NCBI GenBank assembly: GCA_963762615.1
Contig: CAVXLG010000020.1
Span: 372,001 to 436,000, forward strand
Reading direction: 5' to 3'
Length of the DNA stretch: 64,000 bases
Source of the DNA: PALSA-505 sp963762615
GTDB lineage: Bacteria; Actinomycetota; Actinomycetes; Streptosporangiales; Streptosporangiaceae
In this document: piece by piece, positions 23,826 to 33,486 of the stretch
Numbering within the stretch: position 1 is the stretch's first letter
Layout of the letters: each line of letters starts with the position of its first letter
Notes under the pieces: generated by a model
What the model saw: the letters and a program-made list of their open reading frames with translations, nothing else
The model's database searches: none
What the model was told of the DNA's origin: nothing
Position numbers and translations under genes: made by a program

Positions 23826-25226
23826 ATGGCATTGCATGACCGCGAGAGCGTTCGTAACACGATTGACGACTGCGTGTTCGCCGACCGGGAACTGACCCGG
23901 CCGGTCGCCAAGTACCGGTTCCCTCCGGAGGGAGCGCTGCCCAGGGACGCGTTCCAGCTGGTGGCGGACGAGCTGATGCTCGACGGCAACGCGCGCCAGA
24001 ACCTGGCCACGTTCTGCCAGACGTGGGAGGAACCCGAGGTTCTTGGCCTGATGGCGCTGTCGATCAACAAGAACATGATCGACAGGGACGAGTACCCGCA
24101 GTCCGCCGAGATCGAGCGGCGGTGCGTGCACATGATGGCCGACCTGTGGAATGCGCCCGAGGCGGCCAACACCGTGGGCACGTCGGCCATCGGATCCTCC
24201 GAGGCCTGCATGCTCGCAGGGATGGCGGCCAAGTGGCGATGGCGGGCCAGGCGGCGGGCCGAAGGCAAGCCGACCGACAACCCGAACATGGTGTGCGGCC
24301 CGGTGCAGGTGGTGTGGCACAAGTTCGCCCGCTACTGGGACATCGAAATGCGCGAGGTCCCGATGTCGCATGGGCACTACATGATGGATCCGGCCTCGAT
24401 GCTCGAGCGGGTGGACGAGAACACGATCATGGTCGTGCCGACCCTCGGCGTCACCTATACCGGCGCCTACGAGCCGGTGGCCGAGATGTCGGACGCCCTC
24501 GACAAGCTGCAGGCCGACACCGGCCTCGACATCGACATCCACGTGGACGGGGCCAGCGGCGGATTCCTGGCCCCGTTCTGCGCGCCTGACGTGAAGTTCG
24601 ACTTCCGCCTCCCGAGGGTCAAGTCGATCAGCGCCTCGGGGCACAAGTTCGGGCTGGCACCGCTGGGGGTCGGCTGGGTCGTATTCCGGGACAAGAGCGA
24701 ACTGCCCGATGACCTGATCTTCCACGTCAATTACCTGGGCGGCGACATGCCGGTGTTCCAGATCAACTTCTCCCGCCCGGCCGGGCAGATCATCGCCAGC
24801 TACTACAACTTCCTCCGGCTCGGTCATGACGGCTACCGCCGTGTCCACCAGGCGTCCTACGACATCGGCCAGTACCTCGCCGCGGAGATCGTCAAGATGG
24901 GCCCGTTCGAGCTGTTGTGCGACAGCAACCCGAACACCGGAATCCCGACGGTCACCTGGCGGATCCGCGAGGGCGAGAACCCCGGCTACACGCTGTTCGA
25001 CCTGGCCGACCGGCTGCGCACCCAGGGCTGGCAGGTGCCTGCGTACACCCTCACCGGAACGGCCTCGGACATCGCCGTGCAGCGCATCCTGGTCCGCCTC
25101 GGGGTGAGCCGGGACATGGCCGGGTTGCTGCTCGACGACTTCCGCGACGCGGTGGCCCACTTCGACAAGCATCCGGTCACCGTGTCCATGACCAAGGAGG
25201 AGTCGGGCGGGTTCAGCCACCTGTAA
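23826..25226 (+). CDS. gadB: Glutamate decarboxylase (GadB-type)
   Basis: ATG 23826 follows AAGGGA at 9 nt; ATG 23817 is a weaker alternative. The 466-residue PLP enzyme converts L-glutamate to GABA and CO2, consuming a proton. PLP-binding Lys274 sits in SISASGHKFGLAPLG; DIHVDGASGGFLAPF and YTGAYEPV are typical. The length equals E. coli GadB, and the C-terminus ends FSHL with a His at 465, the position of the E. coli residue that caps the aldimine at neutral pH. No glutamate/GABA antiporter is adjacent. Its 3' end overlaps the convergent MFS gene by 14 bp. Confidence 0.95.
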   Translation: MALHDRESVRNTIDDCVFADRELTRPVAKYRFPPEGALPRDAFQLVADELMLDGNARQNLATFCQTWEEPEVLGLMALSINKNMIDRDEYPQSAEIERRCVHMMADLWNAPEAANTVGTSAIGSSEACMLAGMAAKWRWRARRRAEGKPTDNPNMVCGPVQVVWHKFARYWDIEMREVPMSHGHYMMDPASMLERVDENTIMVVPTLGVTYTGAYEPVAEMSDALDKLQADTGLDIDIHVDGASGGFLAPFCAPDVKFDFRLPRVKSISASGHKFGLAPLGVGWVVFRDKSELPDDLIFHVNYLGGDMPVFQINFSRPAGQIIASYYNFLRLGHDGYRRVHQASYDIGQYLAAEIVKMGPFELLCDSNPNTGIPTVTWRIREGENPGYTLFDLADRLRTQGWQVPAYTLTGTASDIAVQRILVRLGVSRDMAGLLLDDFRDAVAHFDKHPVTVSMTKEESGGFSHL

Positions 25227-26445
25227 CGCTGGCCGCCCGGCTACCGGCCGCGCGAGCCCAGCCGATAGCCAGCGCGAGGGCCGCGGCCGCGCCGACCGCG
25301 CCGCTGGCCGCGATGACCACGGCGGGGCCGAGGGCACCCGCGGCCAGCCCGGCGACGGCGAACCACAGCCCCTGCCCGACGTTTATGCCGCCGTTGGCCA
25401 GGCCGAAGGCCTGGCCGCGGCGGTTACCAGGCACGCTGGCGACGAACGCGGCGTTGGCAGCGAGCTGGTAGGCCGACAGCGCCCCGGCCGCCGCGATGAT
25501 CGCCAGGGCCGGGCCGAGCCCCGGGTGCAGCGCGCAGAGGATGAGCGCGGCGCAGCAGCCGACCGCCAGCGGCCCCATCCAGGCCAGCCGGGCCCGCGGG
25601 TCCACCAGGCGGCTGAAGGCGATCGTCCCGATCAGCGAACCGCACGGTCCCGCGGCCAGCAGCAGTCCGGCGACGGCCGCGCCGCCGTGCAAGCGCGCCG
25701 CGTACGGTACGGCCAGCGCCTCAGGGACGGCGTAGAAGGGAACCAGCCAGCCGAGCAGCACGAGGGTTCGCAGCGTCGGGTTCCCGAAGACCAGCCGCAG
25801 GCCCGACCCGGCCGGCCCGGCCCGCCAGCCGCGACGGCGCGGCTGACGCGGCAGTGGCCGCAGCCGCACCCCGGCCCGCAGCAGCAGCGCCGAGGCCGCG
25901 AAGGTGGCCGCGTCGAGGGCCATGGCGGGCCTGGCCCCGACCAGGCCGACGATCGCCCCGCCGACCGCGAACCCCAGCAGCCGGCCGGTCCGGTTGGTGG
26001 TCTGCATGGCCGCGGTGCCCAGCACGTACCGGTCGCCGGGCAGGATGTCGGGCAGCATCGCCGACCGGGACGCGCGGTACGGCGACCCGAGCAGCGTCAC
26101 CGCGAACAGCAGCACGATCAGGGCCGCCAGCGGTACCGCGGGCAGCGCCATCACCGCGACCAGCACCATGCTCGCGAGGTCGCAGATGATCATCACCGTG
26201 CGGCGGGGAAACCGGTCCGCGAGGCCGGCCAGCGTCGGCCCGCCGATCAGCCAGGGCAGGAAACCGACCGTGTACGCCGCGGCCGCCGCGAACGGCGAGT
26301 GCGTGCGCGCGTAGACCAGGACCGTCAGCGCGACCAGCGCGAGCTGGTCGCCGGCGATCGACAGCAGGTAGGCCAGCCACAGCCAGCGGAACTCGCCGAT
26401 CGCGAAGACATCCCGGAAGGTGGCCCGTTCCGCGGCCTGCGTCAC
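25213..26445 (-). CDS. MFS transporter (MFS_3-like), cluster edge
   Basis: This 410-residue protein starts at GTG 26445 and has about 12 apolar segments. Motif A-like GLADRFPRRTVMIICDLAS lies between helices 2 and 3, and YRASRSAMLPDILPG is typical of MFS_3 exporters. The tail is short. It lies 51 bp downstream of the E1-beta gene and in the same direction, at the left edge of the biosynthetic cluster, so it may export the product or an intermediate. The convergent 14-bp overlap with gadB shows tight packing. Confidence 0.85.
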   Translation of the reverse strand: MTQAAERATFRDVFAIGEFRWLWLAYLLSIAGDQLALVALTVLVYARTHSPFAAAAAYTVGFLPWLIGGPTLAGLADRFPRRTVMIICDLASMVLVAVMALPAVPLAALIVLLFAVTLLGSPYRASRSAMLPDILPGDRYVLGTAAMQTTNRTGRLLGFAVGGAIVGLVGARPAMALDAATFAASALLLRAGVRLRPLPRQPRRRGWRAGPAGSGLRLVFGNPTLRTLVLLGWLVPFYAVPEALAVPYAARLHGGAAVAGLLLAAGPCGSLIGTIAFSRLVDPRARLAWMGPLAVGCCAALILCALHPGLGPALAIIAAAGALSAYQLAANAAFVASVPGNRRGQAFGLANGGINVGQGLWFAVAGLAAGALGPAVVIAASGAVGAAAALALAIGWARAAGSRAASVTGG

Positions 26446-26496
26446 CAGGGCTAGCCCTTCGTCATCGCGTCGTCACAGGGGTCAGCCGGCCCCGTA

Positions 26497-27462
26497 TTAC
26501 TTCATCACCGCGCGGATGGCGGCGACCAGCTGATCGCGGCCCGGCTGAACGGCGCGGTCCAGCTCCAGCGCGAACGGCAGCACCGCGCCATCCGGCCTGG
26601 TCACCCGCTTCGGCGGGACGCTCAGCGGCATCTCCTCGGCCACCGTGGCGATCACCTCGGCACCGAGGCCGCAGGACCGGTTGGAGTCATCGATCACCAC
26701 CAGCCGGCCGGTCTTGCCGACCGACACCGCCAGCGCGGCCCAGTCGAACGGGTACACCGTCCGGGGGTCGAAGACCTCGACCGAGATCTCGCCGGCCAGC
26801 TCCGCGGCCACCGTCAGCGCGTCGTGCACCAGGTGCCCGAGCGCCACCACGGTGACGTCGGACCCTGCCCGGTGAACCGCGGCCGTCCCGAGCGGCACCG
26901 GCTGAAGCATCCGCGGGTCAACGTCGTCGCGCACCGCCATCGCGCCGGCCGGCGCGAACAGCACCACGGGATCGTCGTCCCTGATGGCCGAGACCAGCAG
27001 CCCGTACGCGTCCAGGGGCGTGGCGGGCACGGCCGTCTTCACCCCGACGTGCGCGAAGATGCTGTACGGGTGGTCGGAATGCTGCCCCGCCCACCCGGCC
27101 CGGGACCCGGAGCCCGGCACCACGTACGTCACCGGCACCGATACCTGGCCGCCGGTCATCAGCGACATCTTGTGCGCCTGGTTGGCGATCTGCTCGAAGG
27201 TCAGGAACAGCAGCGACGGAATCTGGAACTCGATCACCGGGCGCAGCCCGCACAGCGCGGCGCCGGTGGCCATGCTGGTGAACGCCTGCTCCGACAGCGG
27301 CGTGTCGACCACGCGGTCCGGCCCGAACCGGTTCAGCAGCCCGAGCGTGAGCTGGGCGATCCCGGCGCCGATGTCCTCGCCGAACACGCAGACGGCGGGG
27401 TCTCGCTCCAGCTCGTCACCGAGCGCCTTGTTCAGCGCCTTGGTGTAAGAGAGCTTCGGCAT
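26497..27462 (-). CDS. 2-oxoacid dehydrogenase E1 component, beta subunit
   Basis: This 321-residue protein starts at ATG 27462. Its N-terminal half has the pyrimidine-binding pattern of transketolase-like beta subunits: VCVFGEDIGAGIAQLTLGLL, DTPLSEQAFTSMATGAAL, LRPVIEFQIPSLLFLTFEQI. The transketolase C-terminal domain follows (DVTVVALGHLVHDAL, EVFDPRTVYPFDW). Together with the alpha subunit it would decarboxylate a 2-oxoacid on thiamine diphosphate. No E2 or E3 gene is nearby. The same arrangement exists in the phenylglycine pathway of streptogramins (PglB/PglC); that parallel is inference. Confidence 0.9.
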   Translation of the reverse strand: MPKLSYTKALNKALGDELERDPAVCVFGEDIGAGIAQLTLGLLNRFGPDRVVDTPLSEQAFTSMATGAALCGLRPVIEFQIPSLLFLTFEQIANQAHKMSLMTGGQVSVPVTYVVPGSGSRAGWAGQHSDHPYSIFAHVGVKTAVPATPLDAYGLLVSAIRDDDPVVLFAPAGAMAVRDDVDPRMLQPVPLGTAAVHRAGSDVTVVALGHLVHDALTVAAELAGEISVEVFDPRTVYPFDWAALAVSVGKTGRLVVIDDSNRSCGLGAEVIATVAEEMPLSVPPKRVTRPDGAVLPFALELDRAVQPGRDQLVAAIRAVMK

Positions 27463-28439
27463 CAGGCCACGCCTCCTCGCGGCACCAGGCCGCTGGCGTA
27501 CAGGTAGTCAAGCGCGCCCGCCGGATCGGGCCGCGGGCTGGCCAGGGCGAACGCCTCGGCTTCCGCGAGCACCTCGCGGACCTCGGCGTCCAGCTGGTCG
27601 CGGTCGGCCGCCGCGATCCGGCCGCCCTGGATGTCGAGCGGGTCGCGGCGGCGCCACTCGTCGATCTCCTCCTGGGTCCGGTAGCTGAGCCTGATCCGGA
27701 ACTCCATCGTGTGGTGCGGGCCGAACCGGTAGGTCAGGCACTCGATCAGGGCCGGGCCCCCGCCGCCGCGCGCGCGCTCGACGGCCAGCGCTGCCGCGTC
27801 GCGCACCGCCTCGACGTCCATGCCGTCCACGGTCTGCGCCGGGATGCCGAAGGCCGCGGCCCGGCCCGCGGCGGTCCCGGCGACGCCGGTCCGGGTCGGC
27901 ATGGTGGTGGCGTAGCCGTTGTTCTCGCAGACGAACAGCACGGGCAGCCGCCACAGCGCGGCCAGGTTCAGCGCCTCGAGCAGGACGCCCTGGTTCAGCC
28001 CGCCGTCACCGAAGAAGGTGGCCACCACCTGGCCGGACCCGGATCGCCGCGCGGCCCAGGCGGCGCCGACGGCGATGGGCGCGGCGGCGCCCACGATCGC
28101 GTTGGCGCCCAGGATGCCCACGGCGACGTCCGCGGCGTGCATCGAGCCGCCGCGGCCGCGGTTGAGCCCGGTGTCCCGGCCGGCCAGCTCGGCCAGCATC
28201 CGGCCCGGATCCGCCCCCTTGGCCAGTACGTGGCCGTGCCCGCGGTGGGTGCTGGTGAGCAGGTCATGGTCGGCGAGGGCGCTGCACACGCCCACGGCGA
28301 CCGCCTCCTCGCCGATGTAGGGATGCGTGCCGCCCACGATGTCACCAGACTTGACCAGCCGCAGCGCCAGCTCCTCGAAGCCGCGGATCAGCCGCATCCG
28401 CCGGTACAGCTCGGCCGCAGTGCGCAGGCCCGCGGTCAT
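27462..28439 (-). CDS. 2-oxoacid dehydrogenase E1 component, alpha subunit
   Basis: This 325-residue thiamine-diphosphate subunit starts at ATG 28439; its stop shares one base with the beta-subunit start. Motifs include MRLIRGFEELALRLVKSGDI, THRGHGHVLAKG, GRGGSMHAADV and the ThDP motif FFGDGGLNQGVLLEALNLAA...ENN. It forms an alpha2beta2 E1. Likely substrates, from the neighbours, are an arylpyruvate or arylglyoxylate or a branched oxoacid, giving an acyl group; this cannot be read from sequence. It lies 34 bp downstream of the PhyH gene in a tight operon. Confidence 0.9.
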   Translation of the reverse strand: MTAGLRTAAELYRRMRLIRGFEELALRLVKSGDIVGGTHPYIGEEAVAVGVCSALADHDLLTSTHRGHGHVLAKGADPGRMLAELAGRDTGLNRGRGGSMHAADVAVGILGANAIVGAAAPIAVGAAWAARRSGSGQVVATFFGDGGLNQGVLLEALNLAALWRLPVLFVCENNGYATTMPTRTGVAGTAAGRAAAFGIPAQTVDGMDVEAVRDAAALAVERARGGGGPALIECLTYRFGPHHTMEFRIRLSYRTQEEIDEWRRRDPLDIQGGRIAAADRDQLDAEVREVLAEAEAFALASPRPDPAGALDYLYASGLVPRGGVA

Positions 28440-28473
28440 GGCCGCCCTCGCGGCGGGCGGGCCGCCGGCGGGC

Positions 28474-29379
28474 TCACGACGCCCACAGCACCGGGCAGAA
28501 GCCGGGGTCGGCGTAATCCGGCGTGCCCTGGCTGGTCTTGCGCACGACCGTGTCGTGGTTGTAGGCGAGCAGGCTGCCGTCCGGCTTGCGGAACGGCCGC
28601 CAGCTGTTCGGTCCGTCCTGCATGTGCAGCGAGATCGCCCGCCGCGGCCGGCCGCTGCGGTTGTGCCCGCTGCCGTGGTAGATGCGGCAGTGGTGGAAGC
28701 TCATGTGCCCCTTCGGGATCACCATCGGGACCGGCGTCACCTGCGTGCCGTTGAACTCGGCGGTCTCGGCCAGGATGGCCTCCAGCTCCTGGCGGTCCCG
28801 CTGCGCGAAATGCCGCGTCGAGTCGTCCCGGGCCAGCTCCTTCCACCGGTGGCTGCCGTCGACCATGGTGATCGTGCCCATCTCCTCGCCGCAGTCGTGG
28901 AACGGGATGAACGCGGTCAGCATCCGTTCCGACGTGCAGGTCTGCCAGTAGTGCCGGTCCATGTGCCAGGGCACCAGGTTGGTCACCTCGGCGTCGGCCG
29001 GCGGCTTGAGGATGAGCGTGGACTGGAACAGCCGGATCTCGGCCGCCCCGGCCAGCGCGGCGGCGACCGCCCCGATCAGCGGCTTGCCCAGGATGCGCGC
29101 GATCTCATCGCTCTGGTAGCAGATGTAGTCGTTGTGCCGCTGCACCGGCCCGTGCGACGGCTCCCAGTAGGCGAGGTTCGGCGGCCGCACCGGCAGCGTC
29201 CGGTCCCGGTGGCCGGCGTAGAACCGCTCGCTCGCCGCGGTGAGCGCGTCGGCTTCCGCATCGGTCAGCAGCTTCCCGGACAGGTACCAGCCATGGTCGC
29301 GGTACCACTGGACATCGGCCTGCGAGGGGAGCAGCGCACGGTCCTCGTCCGTCAGCGCGGACGTGTTCGCGGTGGTCAT
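28474..29379 (-). CDS. Phytanoyl-CoA dioxygenase (PhyH) family, Fe(II)/2-oxoglutarate enzyme
   Basis: This 301-residue protein starts at ATG 29379 behind GGAGAGG. The jelly-roll core has the iron-binding HxD in PWHMDRHYW, a substrate region FIPFHDCGEEMGTITMVDGS (the PhyH G-x-(L/M)-x-x-x-x-GSH pattern), and the distal His with 2-oxoglutarate Arg in IYHGSGHNRSGRPRRAISLH. It would hydroxylate a carrier- or CoA-bound or free intermediate. It lies between the HPPD-family gene and the E1 genes in one leftward operon, which suggests oxidation of the aryl or acyl side chain. Confidence 0.88.
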   Translation of the reverse strand: MTTANTSALTDEDRALLPSQADVQWYRDHGWYLSGKLLTDAEADALTAASERFYAGHRDRTLPVRPPNLAYWEPSHGPVQRHNDYICYQSDEIARILGKPLIGAVAAALAGAAEIRLFQSTLILKPPADAEVTNLVPWHMDRHYWQTCTSERMLTAFIPFHDCGEEMGTITMVDGSHRWKELARDDSTRHFAQRDRQELEAILAETAEFNGTQVTPVPMVIPKGHMSFHHCRIYHGSGHNRSGRPRRAISLHMQDGPNSWRPFRKPDGSLLAYNHDTVVRKTSQGTPDYADPGFCPVLWAS

Positions 29380-29412
29380 GGTCTTCCTCTCCTGCGGCCT
29401 GCGGAGGCAGGG

Positions 29413-30489
29413 TCAGCCGTCCGCGGCGAGCCGCTGCCGCTGGTCCTCGAGCGCCTCGTACAGCGCCTTGATGTTCTTGCTGCCGAACGTGAGCGCGCCC
29501 TGCCGCTCGATGAGCTCGAAGAAGAAGGTGCGCCGCTCGTGCGTCGACCGGGCGAAGATCTGGAACATCTGGCCCCAGCGATCGCGGTCGGCCAGCACGT
29601 TGAACTCCTGCAGCGTCGGCACCGCGATCGCCACCTCGCCCAGCCGCCGCTGCAGCGCGCGGTAGTAGCCGCCCGGCGCGGTGAGAAACGCGACCCCCCG
29701 CCCGGACAGCTCGCGGACCGCGTCGATGATGCTGGCGGTGCGCAAGGCGACGTGCTGCACGCCCGGGCCGCCGTGGGCCTGCAGGAACTCATCGATCTGC
29801 CCGGGATCGCGGCTGCGGTCGGGTTCGATCAGGGTGAACGTCACCTCGGCGGCCGAGTCCTGGACGACCTTCGAGATCATCGCCTGGCCGCCGACCTCGA
29901 TCCGCTCGTCGAAAATCTCGGACAGGCCGAAAGCGTCTTGATAGAGCCGAACGGTGGCGGCCAGCTCGCCGGCGCTCACGCAGACGGCCACATGGTCGAT
30001 GGCCTCGAACGTCTCGTCGGCCGCGGCCGGGCGAGCCGTGCTCATCGTGACCACGCCCGGCGCGAACTCGTCGGCGGGGCCGCTGCGCTGGATGAACCGG
30101 TGCTGGACGTCGCCGAAGCCGCAGACGGTCGCGGTGCCGACCGTGGTTCCTTCCCTCGTGCTGAACGAGGGCTCGGCCACCGGGTCGGCGCCGCCGGCCA
30201 CCGCCTCGGCGAACGCCGATTCGACGTCGTCGGTGCCGAACGCGACCACGGCCACGCCGTCGCCGTGCCGGCTGACGTAGCGGGCGGCCGGGTGCCCGGC
30301 GGTCAGGCCCGAGCGGAGCAGGATCTGGATCCGCCCCTGCCGGAGCAGCAGCGTCCGTTCGCCGACCTGGCCGGTATCGGGGCCGCCGCGGCCGTGCACA
30401 CCGAACCCGTACGCCGCGCGCAGCTGCGCGGCATACCGGTCCGGGTCAGCGACCTGGAATTCCACATGGTCAATTCCCTGGATCTTCAT
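29413..30489 (-). CDS. 4-Hydroxyphenylpyruvate dioxygenase / 4-hydroxymandelate synthase family enzyme
   Basis: This 358-residue enzyme starts at ATG 30489. It has two VOC domains; iron ligands lie in IDHVAVCV (His), GVQHVALRT (His) and FFFELIER (Glu). The C-terminal helix reads FGSKNIKALYEALEDQ. The N-terminus is short (MKIQGIDHVEFQVADPD), as in hydroxymandelate synthases of phenylglycine pathways rather than in catabolic HPPD. Both convert 4-hydroxyphenylpyruvate, to homogentisate or to 4-hydroxymandelate. The HpgT-like aminotransferase in the same cluster favours the mandelate route, but the key residues were not modelled. Its start lies within the end of the KS gene. Confidence 0.8.
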   Translation of the reverse strand: MKIQGIDHVEFQVADPDRYAAQLRAAYGFGVHGRGGPDTGQVGERTLLLRQGRIQILLRSGLTAGHPAARYVSRHGDGVAVVAFGTDDVESAFAEAVAGGADPVAEPSFSTREGTTVGTATVCGFGDVQHRFIQRSGPADEFAPGVVTMSTARPAAADETFEAIDHVAVCVSAGELAATVRLYQDAFGLSEIFDERIEVGGQAMISKVVQDSAAEVTFTLIEPDRSRDPGQIDEFLQAHGGPGVQHVALRTASIIDAVRELSGRGVAFLTAPGGYYRALQRRLGEVAIAVPTLQEFNVLADRDRWGQMFQIFARSTHERRTFFFELIERQGALTFGSKNIKALYEALEDQRQRLAADG

Positions 30490-31817
30490 TGCCCACCTCT
30501 GGCTGGAATGCTGGTGCGGGTATCTCGCGGCCGTCCGGGCCGGCCGCGGGCTGCCGCCGGGAGCCGGCCGTGCTGGGCGGCCCGAACAGCAGGCTGACGT
30601 TGTGTCCCCCGAAGGCGAAGGAGTTGGACAGCGTCACCGATACCTGGCCCGGCCTGGCCTGGCCGCGCACGTGGTCGAGGTCGCAGTCGGGATCCGGGTC
30701 GTCAAGGTTGCGGGTGGGCGGCAGCATCCCCCGGCTGACGGCGAGCGCGCTGGCCGCCGCCTCGACCGCGCCGGAAGCCCCCAGCATGTGCCCGGTGACC
30801 GCCTTGATGGAACTGACCGCCGGGCAGCGGTCGCCGAACACGGAGCGGATGGCCTTGGTCTCCGCGACATCGCCGATCTTCGTGCTGGTGCCGTGCGCGT
30901 TGACGTAGTCCACGTCGGCGGCGGGCCAGCCCGGCGGTGGCCAGCGCCTGCCGCATGCAGGCCGCCGCGCCTTCCCCGTCCGGCCTGGGCATCGTCGGGT
31001 GATACGCGTCCGTCGTGGCGCCCCAGCCGATGACGTCGGCGTAGCCCGACGCGCCGCGGGCGTCGGCGTGGCCGGCCCGCTCGACCACGAGCACCGCGGC
31101 TCCCTCGCCCAGCACGAACCCGTTGCGCCGCTTGTCGAACGGGCGGCTGGCCTCGGCCGGGTCGTCCCAGCCGCTGGCCAGCGCGCGGGCGTTGCCGAAC
31201 GCGGAGGTGATCGTCGGGTGCAGGGGCGACTCGGTGCCGCCGCAGATCACCACGTCCGCCTCGCCCCCGGCGATCAGCCGGAACGCCTCGGCCACGGACT
31301 GCGCGCCGGCCGCGCACGCGGTGACGATCGCCGTGCTGAACCCCCGGGCCCCGTACTTGATCGCGATCCTGGCCGCGGCCATGTTCGAGAGCATCCCGGG
31401 CAGCAGGTACGGGCTGACCGCGGGACGGCCGCGCTCAGCCCGGGCGTGCGAGTACTGCTCGAAGGTCTCCAGCCCGCCGCCGCCGGTGGACACCACCACG
31501 GCGACCCGGGCCGGGTCCGCGTTCTGGCCGACCTGCAGCCCGGCGTCGGCGATCGCCCGGTCTGCCGCCGCCAGCGCGAGCAGCACGAACCGGTCCACGG
31601 CGCGGGTTTCCTTCGGCGGCAGCACGCTGACCGGGTCGATGTCGGGCGAAATGCCGGCCACGTCGAGTTCGCCCGCGGCCGGATGGCCCTCCGGCGGCCG
31701 GCGCAGCCCGGACCGGCCCTCGCACAGCGCCCCGAAGAACTCATCGACATCGCAGCCGACCGGCGTCACCAGGCCCATCCCGGTGATGGCCGCGCCGTGC
31801 GGGATGGCCTGGCTCAT
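30470..31817 (-). CDS. Beta-ketoacyl synthase (FabF-like), KS1 (frameshifted)
   Basis: Starts at ATG 31817 with GAAITGMGLVTPVGCDVDEF; about 448 residues. Active-site Cys lies in VTACAAGAQ; the two His lie in YVNAHGTSTKIGD and KAVTGHMLGASG, so the Cys-His-His triad is complete. The frame breaks near 30930: GLA then Arg-rich nonsense in one frame, ADVDYVNAHG in the other. Removing one C from GGCCC restores the family sequence exactly, so a sequence error is likely. It condenses acyl and malonyl units, probably on one of the two cluster ACPs. Start overlaps the ligase stop by 4 bp (ATGA). Confidence 0.85.
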
Positions 31818-33431
31818 GGGGCGCTGGCCTCCAGGTGACGCTGCCGCAGGACGAACTTGCGAACCTTGCCGGTCGGGGTGAGCGGGATGTTGTCGTCGTC
31901 TACCGCCAGCACCTGCCGGACGGTGGCGGCGACGGCCGGATCGAGCGCGGCGCGCACCTGCGGCGAGCGGTCCGCCGCCGGATCGGCGCCGGCCTCGAGC
32001 TGGAGCAGCACGTCGGTCACCACCCGGTCGCCGTCCCGCACCGCGACCACCGTGCAGTCGAGGACGTCGGGGCAGGCGACGAGGATCCGCTCCTCGCAGG
32101 CGGCGGTGTACAGCCACGCGCCGCCGCCCAGGTCGACCGAGTCCGCCTTCCGGTCCAGGTGGTAGTAGTAGCCCTCCGCGTCGCGGTAGACCAGGTCCCC
32201 GGTCAGGAAGTAGCCGCGGATCCGGGTCCGGTAGGTCCGGGCCGAGTCGTTCCAGTAGCCGAGGGACAGCGTGGCCGACTTGGTGCCGAGCTCGCCCACC
32301 TCGCCGGGCGGCAGCTCCTGGCCGCCCGGGCCCAGCACCGCGGTCTCGGCGAAGGCGTGCGGCTTCCCGATGCACCGGCCGTACCGGTTGGTGTCCGGCG
32401 GAATGCTGGTTGAAGAAGTGCGAGTGGCCCATCTCGCTGGACCCGATGCCGTCCACGAACACCGATCCGGGCACGCGCTCCCTGCCCCGGCGGGTCACCA
32501 CCTGCCGGCTGCCGCAGGCGATCAGCCGCCTGATGTGGGCCTCGTGCGCGCAGTCGCCGGTGTTCCACCACAGCGCCACCGAGTTCAGGTCGCGGCAGGC
32601 CAGGTTGGCCTTGACCAGGTCGGGCCAGGTGGTGGAGAAGCCGATCACGGCGTGCGGGCGCCAGCGCTCGATCGCCTGGAGCACCCCGGGCCCGGTCTGC
32701 CGGGACAGCATCGCCATCTCGCCGCCGTTGCACAGGCCCAGGTTGGTCACGATCAGGCCGGCCGCGTGCGGGCTGGGCATGGCGCTCAGCATCCGGTCCA
32801 TCCCCTGCGGCCGGGGCAGGGTCAGCCGGTACCTGATCGCGGCGAACAGGCTGGCGTGCGAGTGCACGACCGCCTTGGGCAGTCCGGTGGTCCCGGACGA
32901 GTGCGTGATCGCGACCGGATCGGTCGGGTAATACTGATACGGCCGCGGGGCGTCGGCCGGATCACCGCCGCCCAGGGTGGTGATATCGGCCAGGAACGGG
33001 ACGCCGGGGTCGTGCGGCGCGAGGTCCGCCGCGCGGGCCGGGTCGGTGATCAGCCCGACCGCGTCGAGCCGCCGGATGTAGGCCGCCATCAGCTCGATGC
33101 TCAGATACGGATTGATCAGGGCCGGGATGGCCCCCAGGCGGGTCAGGGCCAGGAACGTCAGCGCGGTGTCCGCGGCGGTCGGCGCGCACACCGCGACCGG
33201 ATCCCGCATCCCGATCCCCAGGGCGTGCAGGCTGGCCGCGCGGGCCCGGACCAGGGGGTCGAGCTGCCGGATCGACAACGCCTGCCACGCCGGGTGCCCG
33301 CCGGCGTCGGTGTCGAAGGTCAGCCGCGGCTCGTCCAGGCCGGTGCCGCGCGCCACCAGGGTGGTGAGCACGTTGCCCGCGCCCAACTCCGGGTCGGCGG
33401 CCAGTTGCGCTCTGTTGCCCTTGACGCTCAC
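31814..33431 (-). CDS. AMP-forming acyl-CoA/ACP ligase 1 (frameshifted)
   Basis: Starts at GTG 33431; about 539 residues. ANL-family motifs: A3 P-loop THSSGTTGLPKAVVHSH, then WWNTGDCAHEAH and GIGSSEMGHSHF; after a break near 32400 (one extra base) the frame continues GKPHAFAETAVLGPGGQELP, GYFLTGDLVYRDAEG and the C-terminal catalytic Lys in PTGKVRKFVL. It activates a carboxylic acid as its adenylate and transfers it to CoA or a carrier thiol. It is coupled to KS1 by a 4-bp overlap, which suggests that it supplies the starter acyl group to the ketosynthases. Confidence 0.85.
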
Positions 33432-33486
33432 CTCGTGTCATCCCTTCCGGTCCTGGTCAGGTCGTGGCTGCTGGTCGGGTACGCGC

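Noticed and set aside
23742..25337. Leftward frame of 531 codons opposite gadB
   Set aside because: Antisense shadow of gadB, rich in His, Val and Arg, with no start signal.
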